Of a DNA stretch of 64,000 nucleotides, positions 32,376-43,761 are shown piece by piece. The notes under the pieces were generated by a model that was not told the DNA's origin, made no database searches, and was given only the letters and a program-made list of their open reading frames with translations. The DNA comes from Shinisaurus crocodilurus (lineage: Eukaryota; Chordata; Lepidosauria; Squamata; Shinisauridae): positions 215,057,350-215,121,349 of the forward strand of contig CM037877.1 in assembly GCA_021292165.1 (NCBI GenBank). The letters are read 5' to 3'. Made by a program: the position numbers and the translations under genes. Positions within the stretch are counted from its first letter, which is position 1; each line of letters opens with the position of its first letter.

Positions 32376-34650
32376 CAACAAGTGGATAAAGTGGCAGTTT
32401 CGGGAACTCTGGGGGAAAGTGACCATGTTATACTTGAGTTCTTGATTCTAACGGAAGCAAAAGCTGAGTGTAGCCAAACACGTACCCTGGATTTTAGGAA
32501 AGCCAATTTTAACAAACTCAGAACAATGATTAGTAAGATCCCATGGCAAGTGACTCTCACGAGAAAGGGAGCCCAGGAGGGGTGGGAGTTTTTAAAAAAG
32601 GAAATTTTAAAGGCACAATTGCAAACAATTCCCACAAGGAAAAAAGGCAGAGGGCAACAGAAGAAGCCAATGTGGCTTCACAATAAACTCAAAGATGACC
32701 TGAAAACAAAAAAGGACACGTATAGGAAGTGGAAGGAAGGACAGGCTACAGGGGAAGAGTACAGGCAGGTAGCACAGAACTGCAGGAATAGTGTCAGGAA
32801 GGCTAAAGCTGAGAATGAGCTAAGGTTAGCGAGGAATGCTAAAAGCAACAAAAAAGCTTTCTTCAGATACATGCACAGTAAAAGACAGAAGAAAAAACTG
32901 GTGGTTCAACTACGCAATGAGGATGGCAAATTGATAACAGAAGTCAAAGAAAAGGCAGAAGTGTTCAATTCCTACTTCAGCTCGGTCTTCTCCCAAAAGA
33001 GGGTCTATGACCCCCCTGGCAAACCTGAAGTGCAGACTGAAGGGGCAGGATTGCAGCTTGAGATTGATAGGCAAATGGTCAAGGAGCACCTGATTACTCT
33101 GAACGAGTTTAAATCTCCAGGGCCTGATGAGCTGCATCCTAGAGTAATAAAGGAACTGGCAGAAGAACTCTCAGAACCACTGTTTATTATCTTTGAGAAA
33201 TCATGGAGGACAGGTGAAGTGCCAGATGACTGGAGGAGGGCAAATGTTGTTCCCATCTTCAAAAAGGGCAAGAAGGAGGAACCTGGGAACTATAGGCCAG
33301 TCAGTCTGACATCAATCCCCGGGAAGATTTTGGAGCAGATTATAAAGAAGTCAGTCTGCAAGCACCTTGAAAACAATGCAGTGATTACTAGAAGCCAGCA
33401 TGGATTTGTCAAGAACAAATCCTGTCAGACTAATCTGATCTCATTTTTTGATCGGGTAACCTCCCTTGTGGACTGTGGGAATGCTGTGGACATTATATAT
33501 CTGGACTTCAGCAAAGCTTTCGACAAAGTGCCTCATGATATCCTGATTAGTAAGCTAGCTAAGAGTGGGCTAGATGGAAAGACTATCAGGTGGATCCACA
33601 ATTGACTACAGAATCGGACTCAAAGAGTGCTTATCAATGGTTCCTTCTCAAACTGGGGAGAGGTAACAAGCGGGGTACCACAGGGCTCGGTCCTGGGCCC
33701 GGTGCTCTTCAACATTTTTATTAATGACTTGGATCAGGAGGTACAGGGAATGCTTATCAGATTTGCAGATGACACAAAGTTGGGTGGAACAGCTAATACT
33801 CTGGAAGACAGAAACAAAATTCAAAGTGACCTCGATAGGCTGGAGCGCTGGGCCGAAAACAACAGAATGAAATTTAATAGGGATAAATGCCAAGTGCTGC
33901 ACCTAGGGAGAGGAAACCAAATGCAGAGTTACAGAATGGGGGACACTTGGCTCAACAATACAAGTGAGAAGGATCTTGGAATTGTGGTAGATCACAAACT
34001 GAATATGAGCCAGCAATGCGATGTGGCTGCAAAGAAGGCAAATGCTATTTTGGGCTGTATTAATAGAAGTATAGCTTCCAAATCGCGGGAAGTGATAATT
34101 CCCCTTTACTCGGCACTGGTTAGGCCTCATCTTGAGTACTGCGTCCAGTTCTGGGCACCTCACTTTAAGAAGGACATAGACAAACTGGAGAGGGTTCAGA
34201 GGAGGGCAACAAGGATGATAAAGGGACTGGAAACAAGGCCCTATGAGGAGAGACTGAAAGAACTGGGCATGTTTAGCCTTCAGAAGAGGAGACTGAGGGG
34301 AGATATGATCGCACTCTTCCAGTATTTGAAGGGATGTCACACAGAGGAGGGCAAAGATCTCTTCTCGATCATCCCAGTTTGCAGGACACGGAATAATGGG
34401 CTCAAGTTACAGGAACCTAGATTCCACCTAAACATCAGGAAAAATTCCCTGACTGTCAGAGCAATAAGACAATGGAATCAACTACCTAGGGAGGTCGTGG
34501 GCTCTCCCACTCTGGAGGCATTCAAGGTGCAGCTGGACAGACATCTGTCAGAGATGCTTTGACCTAGATTCCTGCATTGAGCAGGGGGTTGGACTCGATG
34601 GCCTTGTAGGCCCCTTCCAACTCTACTTTTCTATGATTCTATGATTCTAA
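32376..34650 (+). mobile_element. CR1 LINE, 5'-truncated, well preserved
   Basis: It starts inside the endonuclease domain of ORF2 and runs through the reverse transcriptase to a complete CR1 3' end: CTGCATTGAGCAGGGGG, TTGTAGGCCCCTTCCAACTC, then repeated ATGATTCT (34631-34650), the terminal repeat that defines CR1. The copy is about 2.3 kb, against roughly 4.5 kb for a full CR1. CR1 makes little or no TSD and none was found. Its 3' end is the same as the tail of the 5S SINE at 23636. Confidence 0.95.
32382..34562 (+). pseudogene. CR1 ORF2 fragment with one in-frame stop
   Basis: A single frame runs about 725 codons and is broken only by TGA at 33603-33605; the frame is the same before (407 codons) and after. 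It has the last part of the AP-endonuclease (GESDHVILEF), the NYRPVSLTSIPGKILEQI region, motif A YLDFSKAFD (33498-33524), motif B GVPQGSVLGP, motif C FADD (33762-33773) with both catalytic Asp residues, and the conserved CR1 C-terminus (VRPHLEYCVQFW). The frame ends at 34562, just before the 3' UTR. The upstream part of ORF2 and all of ORF1 are missing, so the copy cannot move by itself. Position 32382 is an ATG inside the frame and not a real start. Confidence 0.95.
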
Positions 34651-34771
34651 GTATGATATTTCAATCAAACTTGTATAGCAGTTGCTGTCTCACCCAGTAA
34701 CTTAACTAGGCCTAGTCTTGAACTTCTCCCTCCTACTTCCTGGTTCCTGTACAGCAATACTACAGATTGAA

Positions 34772-34803
34772 ATAGAATCATAGAATCATAGAATCATAGA
34801 AAA
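34772..34803 (-). mobile_element. Minimal CR1 terminal repeat, reverse
   Basis: ATAGAATCATAGAATCATAG is the reverse of the CR1 terminal repeat. No CR1 body follows, so this is either an extremely truncated CR1 or a stray microsatellite. A GTAAAGACCATA / TATGGTCTTTAC hairpin sits beside it at 34807-34834. Confidence 0.6.
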
Positions 34804-34842
34804 GTCTGTAAAGACCATATGTCTATGGTCTTTACAATTAAT

Positions 34843-34860
34843 GGTGTGTGTGTGTGTGTA
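34843..34860. repeat. (GT)n microsatellite
   Basis: About nine GT units. Confidence 0.9.
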
Positions 34861-34897
34861 TGATTTTATGTTCTTCACTGTGCACTTACCCTGATTT

Positions 34898-35040
34898 TTA
34901 TCTATCTATCTATTTATTTATTTATTTATTATATTTATTACATTTATACCCCACCTTTTTTCCTACAAATAACCCAAGGCGGCTTACATAATCCTCCTCC
35001 TCCTCTCCATTTTATCCTCACAACAACCCTGTGAGGTAGA
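34898..35040 (-). mobile_element. CORE-type tRNA SINE, 3' fragment
   Basis: A (TCTA)n(TTTA)n tail, then ACCCCACCTTTTTTCC, GGCGGCTTACATAATCC and ATCCTCACAACAACCCTGTG; it breaks off at GAGGTAGA. Same tail as the copies at 4930 and 42311, reversed. Confidence 0.85.
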
Positions 35041-35049
35041 TGTTAAACT

Positions 35050-35142
35050 GAGGCTGCAATCCTAAGCAAATTTACCGGGAGTAAGGCCTGTTGAATTCAG
35101 TGGAAATGACCTCAGAGTAGACATGCATAGGATTGCACTTAA
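35050..35142. mobile_element. CAATCCTAT-group foldback
   Basis: AGGCTGCAATCCTAAGC at the left and CATGCATAGGATTGCACTTAAG at the right, with GGGAGTAAGGCCTGTTGAATTC inside. It lies next to the SINE fragment. Confidence 0.7.
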
Positions 35143-36610
35143 GAGTGAATTAATTGATATTATCAATAGTGATTGATCTCTCTGCTCCTGTTTATGTTCT
35201 CTAGTGGAACTCCAATTATTTGTATCTGAATACTGAAACATGTGAATTTATCTTTAGACTGAATGCACTGAAGTCATGGACAGCACTTTCAAATGATTCT
35301 CATCTTTTCATAGAGCTATAGAAAACATATCTGAAGTGATGTGACATTTAGGTAGTGCTATCCACATCTCCATAATGAATGTGGAAGCCTTTAATTTCCA
35401 TTAACAGCTATTGAAAAAATGCTTCCAGAGGTTAGAAATATAATAAAGAACATGGGGGGGGGGTCCCCCCATGGGCCTTCTCCTTTAATGCAAAATTGCC
35501 TTATCATTACCTTATAAATGTTGACATATGAAGATGGAAAGAAGACATCCTTAATGCTTAACTCAGTGAGATTTGTAATTAAATTCAAGGTCTAATACTG
35601 AATTGCATTTTTACCTTTTGTAGTTTTTTAGTCCTATTTGTTTCTTGGCTAGGATGATGTAGAACTGGGTGCTCCTTATCTTCCTGTAGTGACAAATATC
35701 ATGCTTTCCTGCCCTCCTTCCTCTTATTAAAACATTTGCGAGTAAGCAAAACAAAACCTTTCCTGGAAAGGGTAGAGAATGCAGTGTATTTTATTAGTAA
35801 TCGGGAAAATGTGGAAAGAAGGGGGTGAAATGAAAAGACATCTAGAGGTTATATTAACTTCCCTCTACCTCCTTCCTTCTTGTACAGGTAGGAAGATCAA
35901 ATCTTTCTGCATCTGATGTTTACATGGAGAGAATGAAGAGCAAATGTGATCTGGACACTGCTGACTGTACCAGATAAAAAGACAATTACAAGCAGAAAAT
36001 AGAGTTGCTGATAACATGCAGGTTTCACATGGGATGTTCAGTTTACCCCCCTAATGGGAAGAGAGAGGGAGAGGGGCAGGAATATCTAAGACTAGAGAGA
36101 AAACTAAACTCCTGTCAACCTTAGTCTCTTGCTACAGTCCTGCTGACTCAAGCATAGCACGGTTTCTCAAAAACATATGTAAAAATGTTTGAGAAGCTCA
36201 TTTTGAGCCATTTGCTCTTCACTTCCCAGTTCTCATTAAAATAATCTGTTCAGATTGTCTGTGGGAGTTATTTTTTTGCTCTCCTAAGTGGTTCAGAAGA
36301 GAGAGAAGAGATTAGGAACAGATGAATTGCTAAACCTGAAAGTTTACTTTTCTACTGGAGTCAGCTTCATGTTCTATCCATAGGAAACCAGAAAAACTTC
36401 AGGGATAAGAAAGAACAAAAGCATCTGCACATGCTGGGCAAAAGGATCTAATGGTCCAGCCTACAGTAGTGACTGTCACACCCGAGATAATACTGCTGAA
36501 ACGTCAGGATCATGCCCTCCTCTCCCCTGTCCATACATCCCTTTTTACAAATGGGGGTACCCTTAGGAGACATGGTCCTTTAAAGACACACACACAGGGA
36601 GGCTTTAGAG
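35143..36610. other. No gene recognised
   Basis: No supported feature; G and C runs at about 35453-35469. Confidence 0.45.
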
Positions 36611-36682
36611 CAGTGTTCTCCAACCTTGGGTCCCCAGATGTTTTTGGCCTACAACTCCCAGCATGCCCCAGCCAGCTATGCA
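36611..36682 (+). mobile_element. Half copy of the 3207-3341 hAT foldback
   Basis: CAGTGTTCTCCAACCTTGG through CCCAGCATGCCCCAG is the same as the left arm at 3207-3267. The copy breaks at the loop (CAGCTATG) and the right arm is missing. Confidence 0.85.
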
Positions 36683-37387
36683 CCCCCAGCAGCACAGTCA
36701 AAAGCACAAGAATAGCTTTAGAAACAAAAGCAAATGAATTCAATCAACACCAAAAGCCATCCCCACAGCATTCCTCATAATTCTCTCGCCATCTAACAAT
36801 TGTGACAATGCTCACCGTTGATGCCCCCACCCACACATGGGAAAAGCCAATCAACATGTGGCAATGTCCCCACATTGCCCATACATGGAAGATACCAGTC
36901 TACACATGGCGATGGCAGGAACATCAAGATGACACCATCAAACCCATTTCAACCACTTTGCACATAAAAAGTTGTGCCACATGTAATTAGAAGGTTTGCG
37001 TGAAGACATTGTAGGCTCCCTAGGAGAAAGATTCGAAATCTATTTGGTTCCCTCACCAGAGAATATCCCAGCCCTGGCCCAACTTACTTTGCCATCTAAA
37101 GTGAAAACACACACCAATTTGTTGTGCCTCTTCCTGCCTCTGCTTTGTGCCCCTTGCCATTTGCAGGCTTCTTGCAAGAGCTTGGCCACATCCTGAGAGA
37201 GCTCGCTCAAACTCTCATGAGAGTTCGGGTGAACTCTTGTGAGAGCTTGGCTGATCTCTTGCAGAGTCCAACCATGCCTGCAGTAAGGGGAAGCAGTGTG
37301 TGTGTGTGTGTGTGTGATGGGCGGACAGGCAGCTGCTTGAGAGAGCCCTGCTGCCCGCTCTCTCATTGTGGTAAATGCTGCAATGGA
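36683..37387. other. No gene; short direct repeats
   Basis: A cluster of GAGAGCTCGC / GAGAGTTCGGG / GAGAGCTTGG words at about 37194-37250 is a small degenerate tandem repeat. A (GT)n run is at 37299-37315. Confidence 0.45.
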
Positions 37388-37562
37388 GGTGGTGGCAGGA
37401 CCGGTGCAAGGCAGGCCCTAGGCAAGATCAGATATTTAGCAGCCCCCCTTCTCACTTGAGAGCGCTGTATTTTTTTTCAAGGCGTTTCTGGCGTCCGCTT
37501 TAGCCCTGCGCCCTAGGCAGCTGCCTAGTTGGCCAAATGGTAGCACGGGCCCTGGGTGGTGG
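37388..37562. mobile_element. Short hAT-like MITE with 8-bp TSD
   Basis: The element is 37396-37554 (159 bp), starting CAGGACCGGTGC and ending GCACGGGCCCTG, flanked by GGTGGTGG at 37388-37395 and 37555-37562. The flanks are identical, though the word is low-complexity. GGCCCTAGGC and GCCCTAGGCAGCTGCCTAG palindromes lie inside. Confidence 0.7.
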
Positions 37563-37701
37563 GGTGGGGGATCCTCCTGCTGGGGGTGGAGGATTGATGC
37601 AATTTGCCACTCCTCCCCCTCTGCCACCTGATGCAGGTGCATCAGTCTGTCTCATGATAGGGCCAGACCTGGAATATCCATAAAACTGAAGACAATAGGG
37701 A

Positions 37702-38135
37702 TGGGGGGGGGGGATGAGCGATGTTCGAGATCGCTAGGATTTTCCTAACATCATCTTGCCACTCGTCTCTTGCTCAATTCCCATTCGCATTCGTGATCAC
37801 TGCTCACTTTGCATGAACAGGAGATTTGCACAAATTGAGCAGTAATTGGGAGATCCGCGCAGATCTAAAATTTGTGTAAATTTCATAATTTGTGCAAGTT
37901 TTGTCCATAGACTAAAGTGGGGCTGATTTTGTCCACTAAGGAACTTTGCACAAATTGGGAAATTTGCGTAAATCAGACTTGGAATTGGGAATGAGATGAA
38001 CATGAGCATGTGTTTGATGATTTGCAAGCATTTTCGGCAGACCCGTGCTCATGTTCGTGTTTGGGGGCTTCGAATGGTGTATGCTCACATGTTTTGTGAG
38101 CAAAAATGAAATTCTCGTACATAAGAAAGGCCGCA
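37702..38135 (+). mobile_element. Family C repeat, copy 1
   Basis: TAGGGATGG start, then CATCATCTTGCCACTCGTC, several ATTTGCACAAATTG words, CATAGACTAAAGTGGGGCTGATT, and GTGAGCAAAAATGAAATTCTC near the end. Copy 2 at 46181-46580 has all of these in the same order. TAGGGATG starts are typical of hAT elements here, but a clean TSD was not found. Confidence 0.7.
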
Positions 38136-38193
38136 GGAGACAACACTGATCTGGCTAGTAGTCCAGTAGGAATTATGTCTCCAGTAGGGAGTA

Positions 38194-38275
38194 CAGTGGT
38201 GTAGTGGTAAATTTTGAAGTGCAGGTGCTCATCATGACAGTCCCTATAGATACACCCCCAAGGAGAGTCCAAAAA
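38194..38275 (+). mobile_element. Short repeat shared with 30113-30202
   Basis: Starts CAGTGGTGTAGTGGTAAATTTTG and includes CCCAAGGAGAGTCC. Same order of words as at 30113; probably the end of a hAT-like element. Confidence 0.5.
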
Positions 38276-39280
38276 TGCAGGCAGCTGTGTTGATCCATTT
38301 CGACAAACCAGTTCTAAAGATTTATCTCGACTAGGAGTAGTCTATTGTAAAGCTACTGTGCCATACTGTATATCATTGTGCATTCAGGACCAAGCCACTG
38401 AAAAATACTTAACATATCAACAGGGAACACCATCGTGTTGTTGGGAAAATTAATTTCATACCCAACTATTGTAGCAATTGCAGCTACTGTATGTTCAAAG
38501 GGAACAGGGCATTCTGAGGCGGGTGGCAGATGACATCAGACTCCCTGCTAATAAAATGTGCCGGTGTTGCATCCCTGTGAGCCCTGGCTCCACTACGTGA
38601 TTGAGGGAGTAAGAACTGTGGGTTCATGTTCCTGCCCCTAGGATATGTTGATTTGAGTTCTACAAGAGAAGGACTACCTTTTGAGTGCCTTGCTGGTGAA
38701 AAGAGCAGATGGCAATAAAACTAGAATTCAGGCTTCCCACTCAAAGAGCAACACCTTAGTCGCAACAAGAGACAGAATGAAGAGTCATGGTGGGATGTCT
38801 TAGTCTCCAAGGCACCAAGCACATGGCATGTCCTCTCTCCTACCTCACCCCATGTATCTGATATAAGACTCCCTGTCTTAGGTATGGAGTGGTGGCAAGT
38901 GGGTGTGGCTAAAGGAGAAGGTTTGAGCTACAAGGTGAAGACTAATGCTACGGGGGAAAGTTCTCGTGGGAAAAAATTCAGTTCAAAATGGGCAGGAAGT
39001 AGTGGTGGAATGATTTAAACTAGGGGACCTTTGGGGAGCACAAAATTATTCAAAAGTTTGTGAGGAGTAGTGGCAAAGGTGGTAGTCCTTCTTTTGATGT
39101 CTTACATGTAAACGTGGGTTTAGCTCCACCATGTGGCCTTAGCTGGTTGGTACCCACCAGCTGACTGGCAGCCAGGAGTGCTCTGTTGCTCCCACTTCTG
39201 GTGGGGGAGCTAAAACATAGTTTCGGAGCGGTGGGGCAGTTCCCTCAGCCCTAAGGTCAGCTTGTGGCTGGAGGAGACTT
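38276..39280. other. No gene recognised
   Basis: No clear feature. GGGTTTAGCTCCACCATG (39117) and GGGGGAGCTAAAAC (39203) may be arms of a decayed foldback. Confidence 0.4.
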
Positions 39281-39848
39281 TCATTTTTTTTATTTTTATT
39301 TTTATAATTTTTTTTAAATTTAAAATAATGAATACAACAACAAAAAATACAACATAAACATTGTGCACACCCCCCCCACCTCTTGGGACCAAGTTATATT
39401 TCTCACCCCAATTTTTTTTTTTTTGTATGTGTATATATACAAGCTATTATTCTATATTCCAAAAATATAACAAATCTTGACAAGGTTTATTCCCCCTCCC
39501 CTTTACCAACACATACCGGTAATCCAAAAATTTGCCCCAAATGTTCACAAAGGTGTCTTTCTCCAATTGTCCTTTTTGACACTTAATATTACAAGTTAAT
39601 TTATCATTTAACGCGATATCCCATACCTCTGTATACCATTCATTAATTGAAAACACATGTTGAACCTTCCAATTCCTAGCTATCATTAATTTTGCTGCTG
39701 TTAACAAATTCACAATCAATTCTTTTGTATTTTTTAAACAAACTAACTTTTCTGTAATTGTTAACAATGCTAATTTTGGGCAGACTTCTAATTCCATTCC
39801 AATTATTTCATTTTCATTTTTAATTCTATTTCCACCATAAATTTTCAT
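39281..39848 (-). mobile_element. L1-type LINE 3' fragment, reverse
   Basis: The T-rich stretch at 39281-39318 is the A-rich tail of a minus-strand element. The 3' UTR follows, and then an ORF2 C-terminus that closely resembles the copy at 3744-4846. A short ATTTTCATT-like word near 39843 resembles CTTTCATT at 39278, but it is too short to call a TSD. Confidence 0.85.
39447..39848 (-). pseudogene. L1-type ORF2 C-terminal remnant
   Basis: About 133 residues are open on the minus strand. The stretch with LEVCPKLALLTITEKL and LMIARNWK matches the same part of the frame at 3815-4729 nearly residue by residue, so both copies are one L1 family. The Cys-rich motif upstream is not included because the copy is cut at its 5' side. 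It cannot encode a working protein. Confidence 0.85.
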
Positions 39849-39981
39849 TCAGTACTTATAGACTATTTGACAAACCTTTGCCTGATACTTACTGAAATTA
39901 GTAGAGGAGCAGGAGACCTTTTTTAAAAATTATTTTTAATTTTCAGTTTTGAAGCCTCTGGAAAAAATCTGATTCCAACCC
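39849..39981. other. Short unassigned gap
   Basis: No feature seen before the microsatellite. Confidence 0.4.
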
Positions 39982-40021
39982 GTGTGTGTGTGTGTGTGTG
40001 TGTGTGTGCACACACACACAC
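39982..40021. repeat. (GT)n(CA)n microsatellite
   Basis: About 14 GT units joined at a GCA to about seven CA units; the two halves form a palindrome. Confidence 0.97.
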
Positions 40022-40888
40022 TGTGATTCTCACAGTGACATTTCTATTTATTCATTTCTGGTAAAGACTGAAGACACCAGCCTTCCGAGTATGTACTCCC
40101 TATACACTAGTCTGCTTCTTTCTGGTAAACTGGATTTTCATGATAATCCTTTTGGTAATGCCCCAATTTATATGAAAATAATTTCTGGGAAGGCTAAATG
40201 TGCCATCTTAGTAGTCAAAAGAGGAATTTATGATGCTTTCTTCTGACCTTTATTAATAATTTAATAGGTGAGCCTCTCTTTGCTTCTTAGCCAATGAGAG
40301 GAAAAGGATGAAAACTTGCTAGTTCCTTCCCATCTCGCAGCTTCCCATGCCCCTCCCCTCCTCCACTTGCTAATTTGCTTTCTTTTTGTGCTGTATGAAG
40401 GTACACGTGCCTGTCAGTCATGTTTTTTGAAGTTGTTGCAGAAAATTTTAATTGCTATGCAGCTTGCCATAACAATTGGGTAATGGACCATCTGTTAGCA
40501 TATGTAATATTTAGTTGCAGATATAAAGAAGAACACCACTACCACCATAGCCAGAGATGATGGCTTGTTATTTTTCAAGGATGCATTTGACAGCTTACAT
40601 GCTTCTGTAGAGATGGCCAGAAGAATAAGGTTCATAGATCAGAAACATGAAGGGACCAGTGTGCTGCCTTACTACATAATTCAAGCCATCAGCTTTTCAA
40701 GTACCCATAGGTCACAGCTTTTCAAGACCAGAAGCATAATATTCTTGGATCCACTTTTCCACATAGGATCCCAGCCACAAATGATCCCAGCAACCCCTTG
40801 GGGTCTGCTGGATAAATACCTGTGCAAACAAAATATGAAAAGTATTCTTTTCTGATGCTGAATTCTGATTAAAGATTAGAGCATGTAA
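40022..40888. other. No gene recognised
   Basis: A 96-codon frame at 40565-40855 has no recognisable domain. Nothing else supported. Confidence 0.45.
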
Positions 40889-41225
40889 AATATTTTATTT
40901 ATTTATTATATTTATTAATCGCCCATCTGGCCGGCCACACGGCCACCCTGGGCAATGTACAACCAAAATAACACAGTAAAACAATACAATAAAATATAAT
41001 AATTAAAACAGTATAAAAATTTCTTTTAAAATCCTAATCCACCCCATATTCCCGCCTGAACAGCCATGTTTTTAATGCACGGCGGAAACTCATCACGGAG
41101 GGGCCATGGCGAAGATCACTAGGGAGGGAGTTCCACAAAGTGGGGGCCGCCACAGAGAAGACCCTCTTCCTAGTCCCCACCAGCCTGGCTGCTCTGGCTG
41201 ATGGGATAAGGAGAAGGCCATCTGG
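40889..41225 (-). mobile_element. L2-like LINE 3' end, reverse
   Basis: On the minus strand the frame reads like an L2 C-terminus (around GGRVFSVAAPTLWNSLP) and then FRRALKTWLFRREYG. The tail includes GGGTGGCCGTGTGGCCGG and a (TAAA)n end. Better preserved than most L2 pieces here. Confidence 0.8.
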
Positions 41226-41645
41226 AACATATTATTCCCACAAAAACTGTTTATGATGAAGCACGTTTCATAAGAGCATCCTGGAGCAGAAACACTGGGG
41301 CCAAGGTTTCCAGCTTGGTAAGAAGGCAATGTGTTATGCTATGCTTTTAGCTGAGACCACCTTGATCAGTGAAGCAGATCCCTTTGCCAATGGAATTATT
41401 ACAAATTAGTAGTGTGTCTGAGCCACACTACCTGTTCAGAAATATCACATACTGCAGCCCTTCCTAGAATGTGGATCTAACTACCGGTATACAAATGCAA
41501 ATATTGTTGGAAATTGTAATGTTGCCTGCTTAAATCAATGAGGTAATGTAACCACTAGTTACAGTGGAAGGAAAGGGTTAATTGAACAATTCCCAGGGTG
41601 CATGTTTTGTGACCCCTCCTCCCTACTTCCGGCCTCTCTGGGGCT

Positions 41646-41649
<4 letters not shown>
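41226..41649. other. No gene recognised
   Basis: No supported feature. Confidence 0.45.

Positions 41650-41690
<41 letters not shown>
41650..41690. repeat. (CT)n microsatellite
   Basis: About 20 CT units. Confidence 0.98.
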
Positions 41691-41694
<4 letters not shown>

Positions 41695-42310
41695 CTCCAA
41701 CCTGATGGACGCACAGTCTGAGCTGGCTTCCAGCCAGTGATCTCCAATGAAGCGGACTCTAAACACCCAAGACACTAATCTGCCTATATGCATCCTGCAT
41801 ATATGAATAAATGGACTGTAAGTAAAACTAATAAATGTCTTCATTAGTTTTAAACATTGTTTGGACAATCCGTTTCCTTTTAAGAGCCTTTTAGCATGGT
41901 TTAACAACCCACATGGTGATAATCAGTTTCAATAACCAGGCTGTGCATAAGGGGGAAAACTCTGCTTGGCCCTAACCAGTACAGGACCGACTCCTTTCCA
42001 ATATCCTCCAGCAAATATCTGTAACCCAGACATTTTCCTTATTTAAAGGTGGAGAAAGGAAAGCTTTGGAAAGGAACTTTTTTTTTTTTTTTTTTTTACC
42101 ATAGAAGTACCAGAAGGGAGTGCTTAGCCCGCACTCTGTCATTTCTCTCTTTCAAATTGTATCCTCCAGTATCCCTCCCGGTGGGCTTCAAAATCTGACA
42201 TCAAAGGTGGTTTTTTTTTCTTACTTTTTTCTTAAAAAGAAAAAGAAAAGAATGGTGTTGGGATTTTTGCATATAACCCCTTGAGACTTAAGGTTGGGAT
42301 TGCACATTTA
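41691..42310. other. No gene recognised
   Basis: A T run lies at 42079-42099; no other supported feature. Confidence 0.45.
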
Positions 42311-42552
42311 AATTTATTTATTTATTATATTTATACCCCACCTTTTTTCCTGCAAGGAACCCAAGGCGGCTTACATAGTCCTCCTCCTCCTCTCTGATTT
42401 ATCCTCACAACAACCCTGTGAGGTAGGTTAGGCTGAGAGTCTGTGACTGGCCTAAGTCACCCAGTAAGTTTCATGGCCGAGCGGGGACTAGAACCCGGAT
42501 CTCCTGAGTCCCAGTCCAACACTCTCACCACTACGCCACACTGGCTCTCCAA
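42311..42552 (-). mobile_element. CORE-type tRNA SINE, full length, reverse
   Basis: On the minus strand: GAGAGCCAGTGTGGCGTAG start with an A box (TGGCGTAGTGG), a B box (GGTTCTAGTCC), a MIR-like core (AGTCACAGACTCTCAGCC, then CACAGGGTTGTTGTGAGG), and a tail AAAAAAGGTGGGGTATAAATA. It matches the plus copy at 43464. No TSD identified. Confidence 0.9.
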
Positions 42553-43463
42553 ATGCACTACCATGTAAACAACTTCCGAAAATGGTGCTCCACCTGCCTG
42601 CACCTTGGGGGAGGGTGGAGCTTGCCTCCACACCCTTTGCGGGGATGCCAATGTGACTGCATTTGGTGGGAATGAAGATGTGGGTGCTGGGCTAACAGAA
42701 GGGATGGATTGCTGGCCTTTGAAGGTAGTCATGTCTCCTCCCCAGACCTCTTTCTCTTGCAAGACAGTAATGCTCCCGCCCTCCTTGTGCCACAGTTGCT
42801 CATGAGCGGACCAGATAGGTATTTTTGAGGGATAACCTGGTTGTCCTTGGAGTCATCTCCCCCCCCCCTTTTTTTTTGCCTACTCCTTAGTGCTTTGTCA
42901 CTTAGGGGCTTTGTTCATGGTTTTTCTAACTGGCTTCGATCCTAAGGCACAATTGGCAGTAACTACAAGCACCCAAGCAGCTGATTAATTTACCCTGGTG
43001 AGCACCCTGAGGCACAGGAGGGTATGGCTTGGTTGGGCAAGCCTACACCTCATTGCTGGCCTGCTTGAGAGGATGTGGGTGCACGGCCTCTCTTGGACCC
43101 TGAAAGTTTTGCTCCAGCAAACTCTGGCTAGCAGGGGTCAGGTGGAGCAGCCAGGTACCCCTTCGTCTGCCTTCGTGGTGGGCACCTGATGAAAAATGTG
43201 GACCTGATAGACATTGGATCCACTGCTTAGAGCCAGTGTGGAATTGCTGAGTAGGTGGCTGTTGGTGTCTCTCCTAGCTGCTTTACACAGGGAATGGGTG
43301 TCTATACTTGCCTCTTGTTATTATTGTTGCAGATCCTAAGTTATTTCATTAATAAAGTTGTGACTCTTTGGCACAAAAATACTGTCTTGTAGCTTTCTTT
43401 GGGGGGAAAACACAAGTAAGTCCTACTTACCATGACAGAATGCCTCAATATCAAAGGCAACAA
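42553..43463. other. No gene recognised
   Basis: C/T run at about 42858-42879. No supported feature. Confidence 0.45.
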
Positions 43464-43730
43464 GAGAGCCAGTGTGGCGTAGTGGTGAGAGTGTTGGACT
43501 GGGACTCGGGAGATCCGGGTTCTAGTCCCCGCTCAGCCATGAAACTCACTGGGTGACTTTGGGCCAGTCACTGACTCTCAGCCTAACCTACCTCACAGGG
43601 TTGTTGTGAGGGTATGTTGTGAGGGTAATGGAGAGGAGGAGGAGGAGGAGGAGGATTATGTAAGCCACCTTGGTTTCCTTTCAGGGAAAAAAGGCGGGAT
43701 ATAAATATAATAAATAAATAAATAAAATAA
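43464..43730 (+). mobile_element. CORE-type tRNA SINE, full length
   Basis: GAGAGCCAGTGTGGCGTAGTGG carries the A box; GGTTCTAGTCCC is the B box. The core has GGGTGACTTTGGGCCAGTC and CTACCTCACAGGGTTG, the signature shared with MIR and other CORE-SINEs. The tail has GGAAAAAAGGCGGGATATAAATA and (TAAA)n. A GAGG(A)-rich expansion lies at about 43630-43655 and a small duplication TGTTGTGAGGGTA just before it. Confidence 0.92.
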
Positions 43731-43734
43731 ACCT

Positions 43735-43761
43735 TTCTTTCTTTCTTTCTTTCTTTCTTTT
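43735..43761. repeat. (CTTT)n microsatellite
   Basis: About six CTTT units right after the SINE tail. Confidence 0.95.

Noticed and set aside
32382..34562. Functional CR1 protein gene
   Set aside because: An in-frame TGA and the missing 5' half rule out a working ORF2.
39278..39849. TSD of the reverse L1 fragment
   Set aside because: Only a 7-base TTTCATT match is present next to a T-rich tail, too short to separate from chance.
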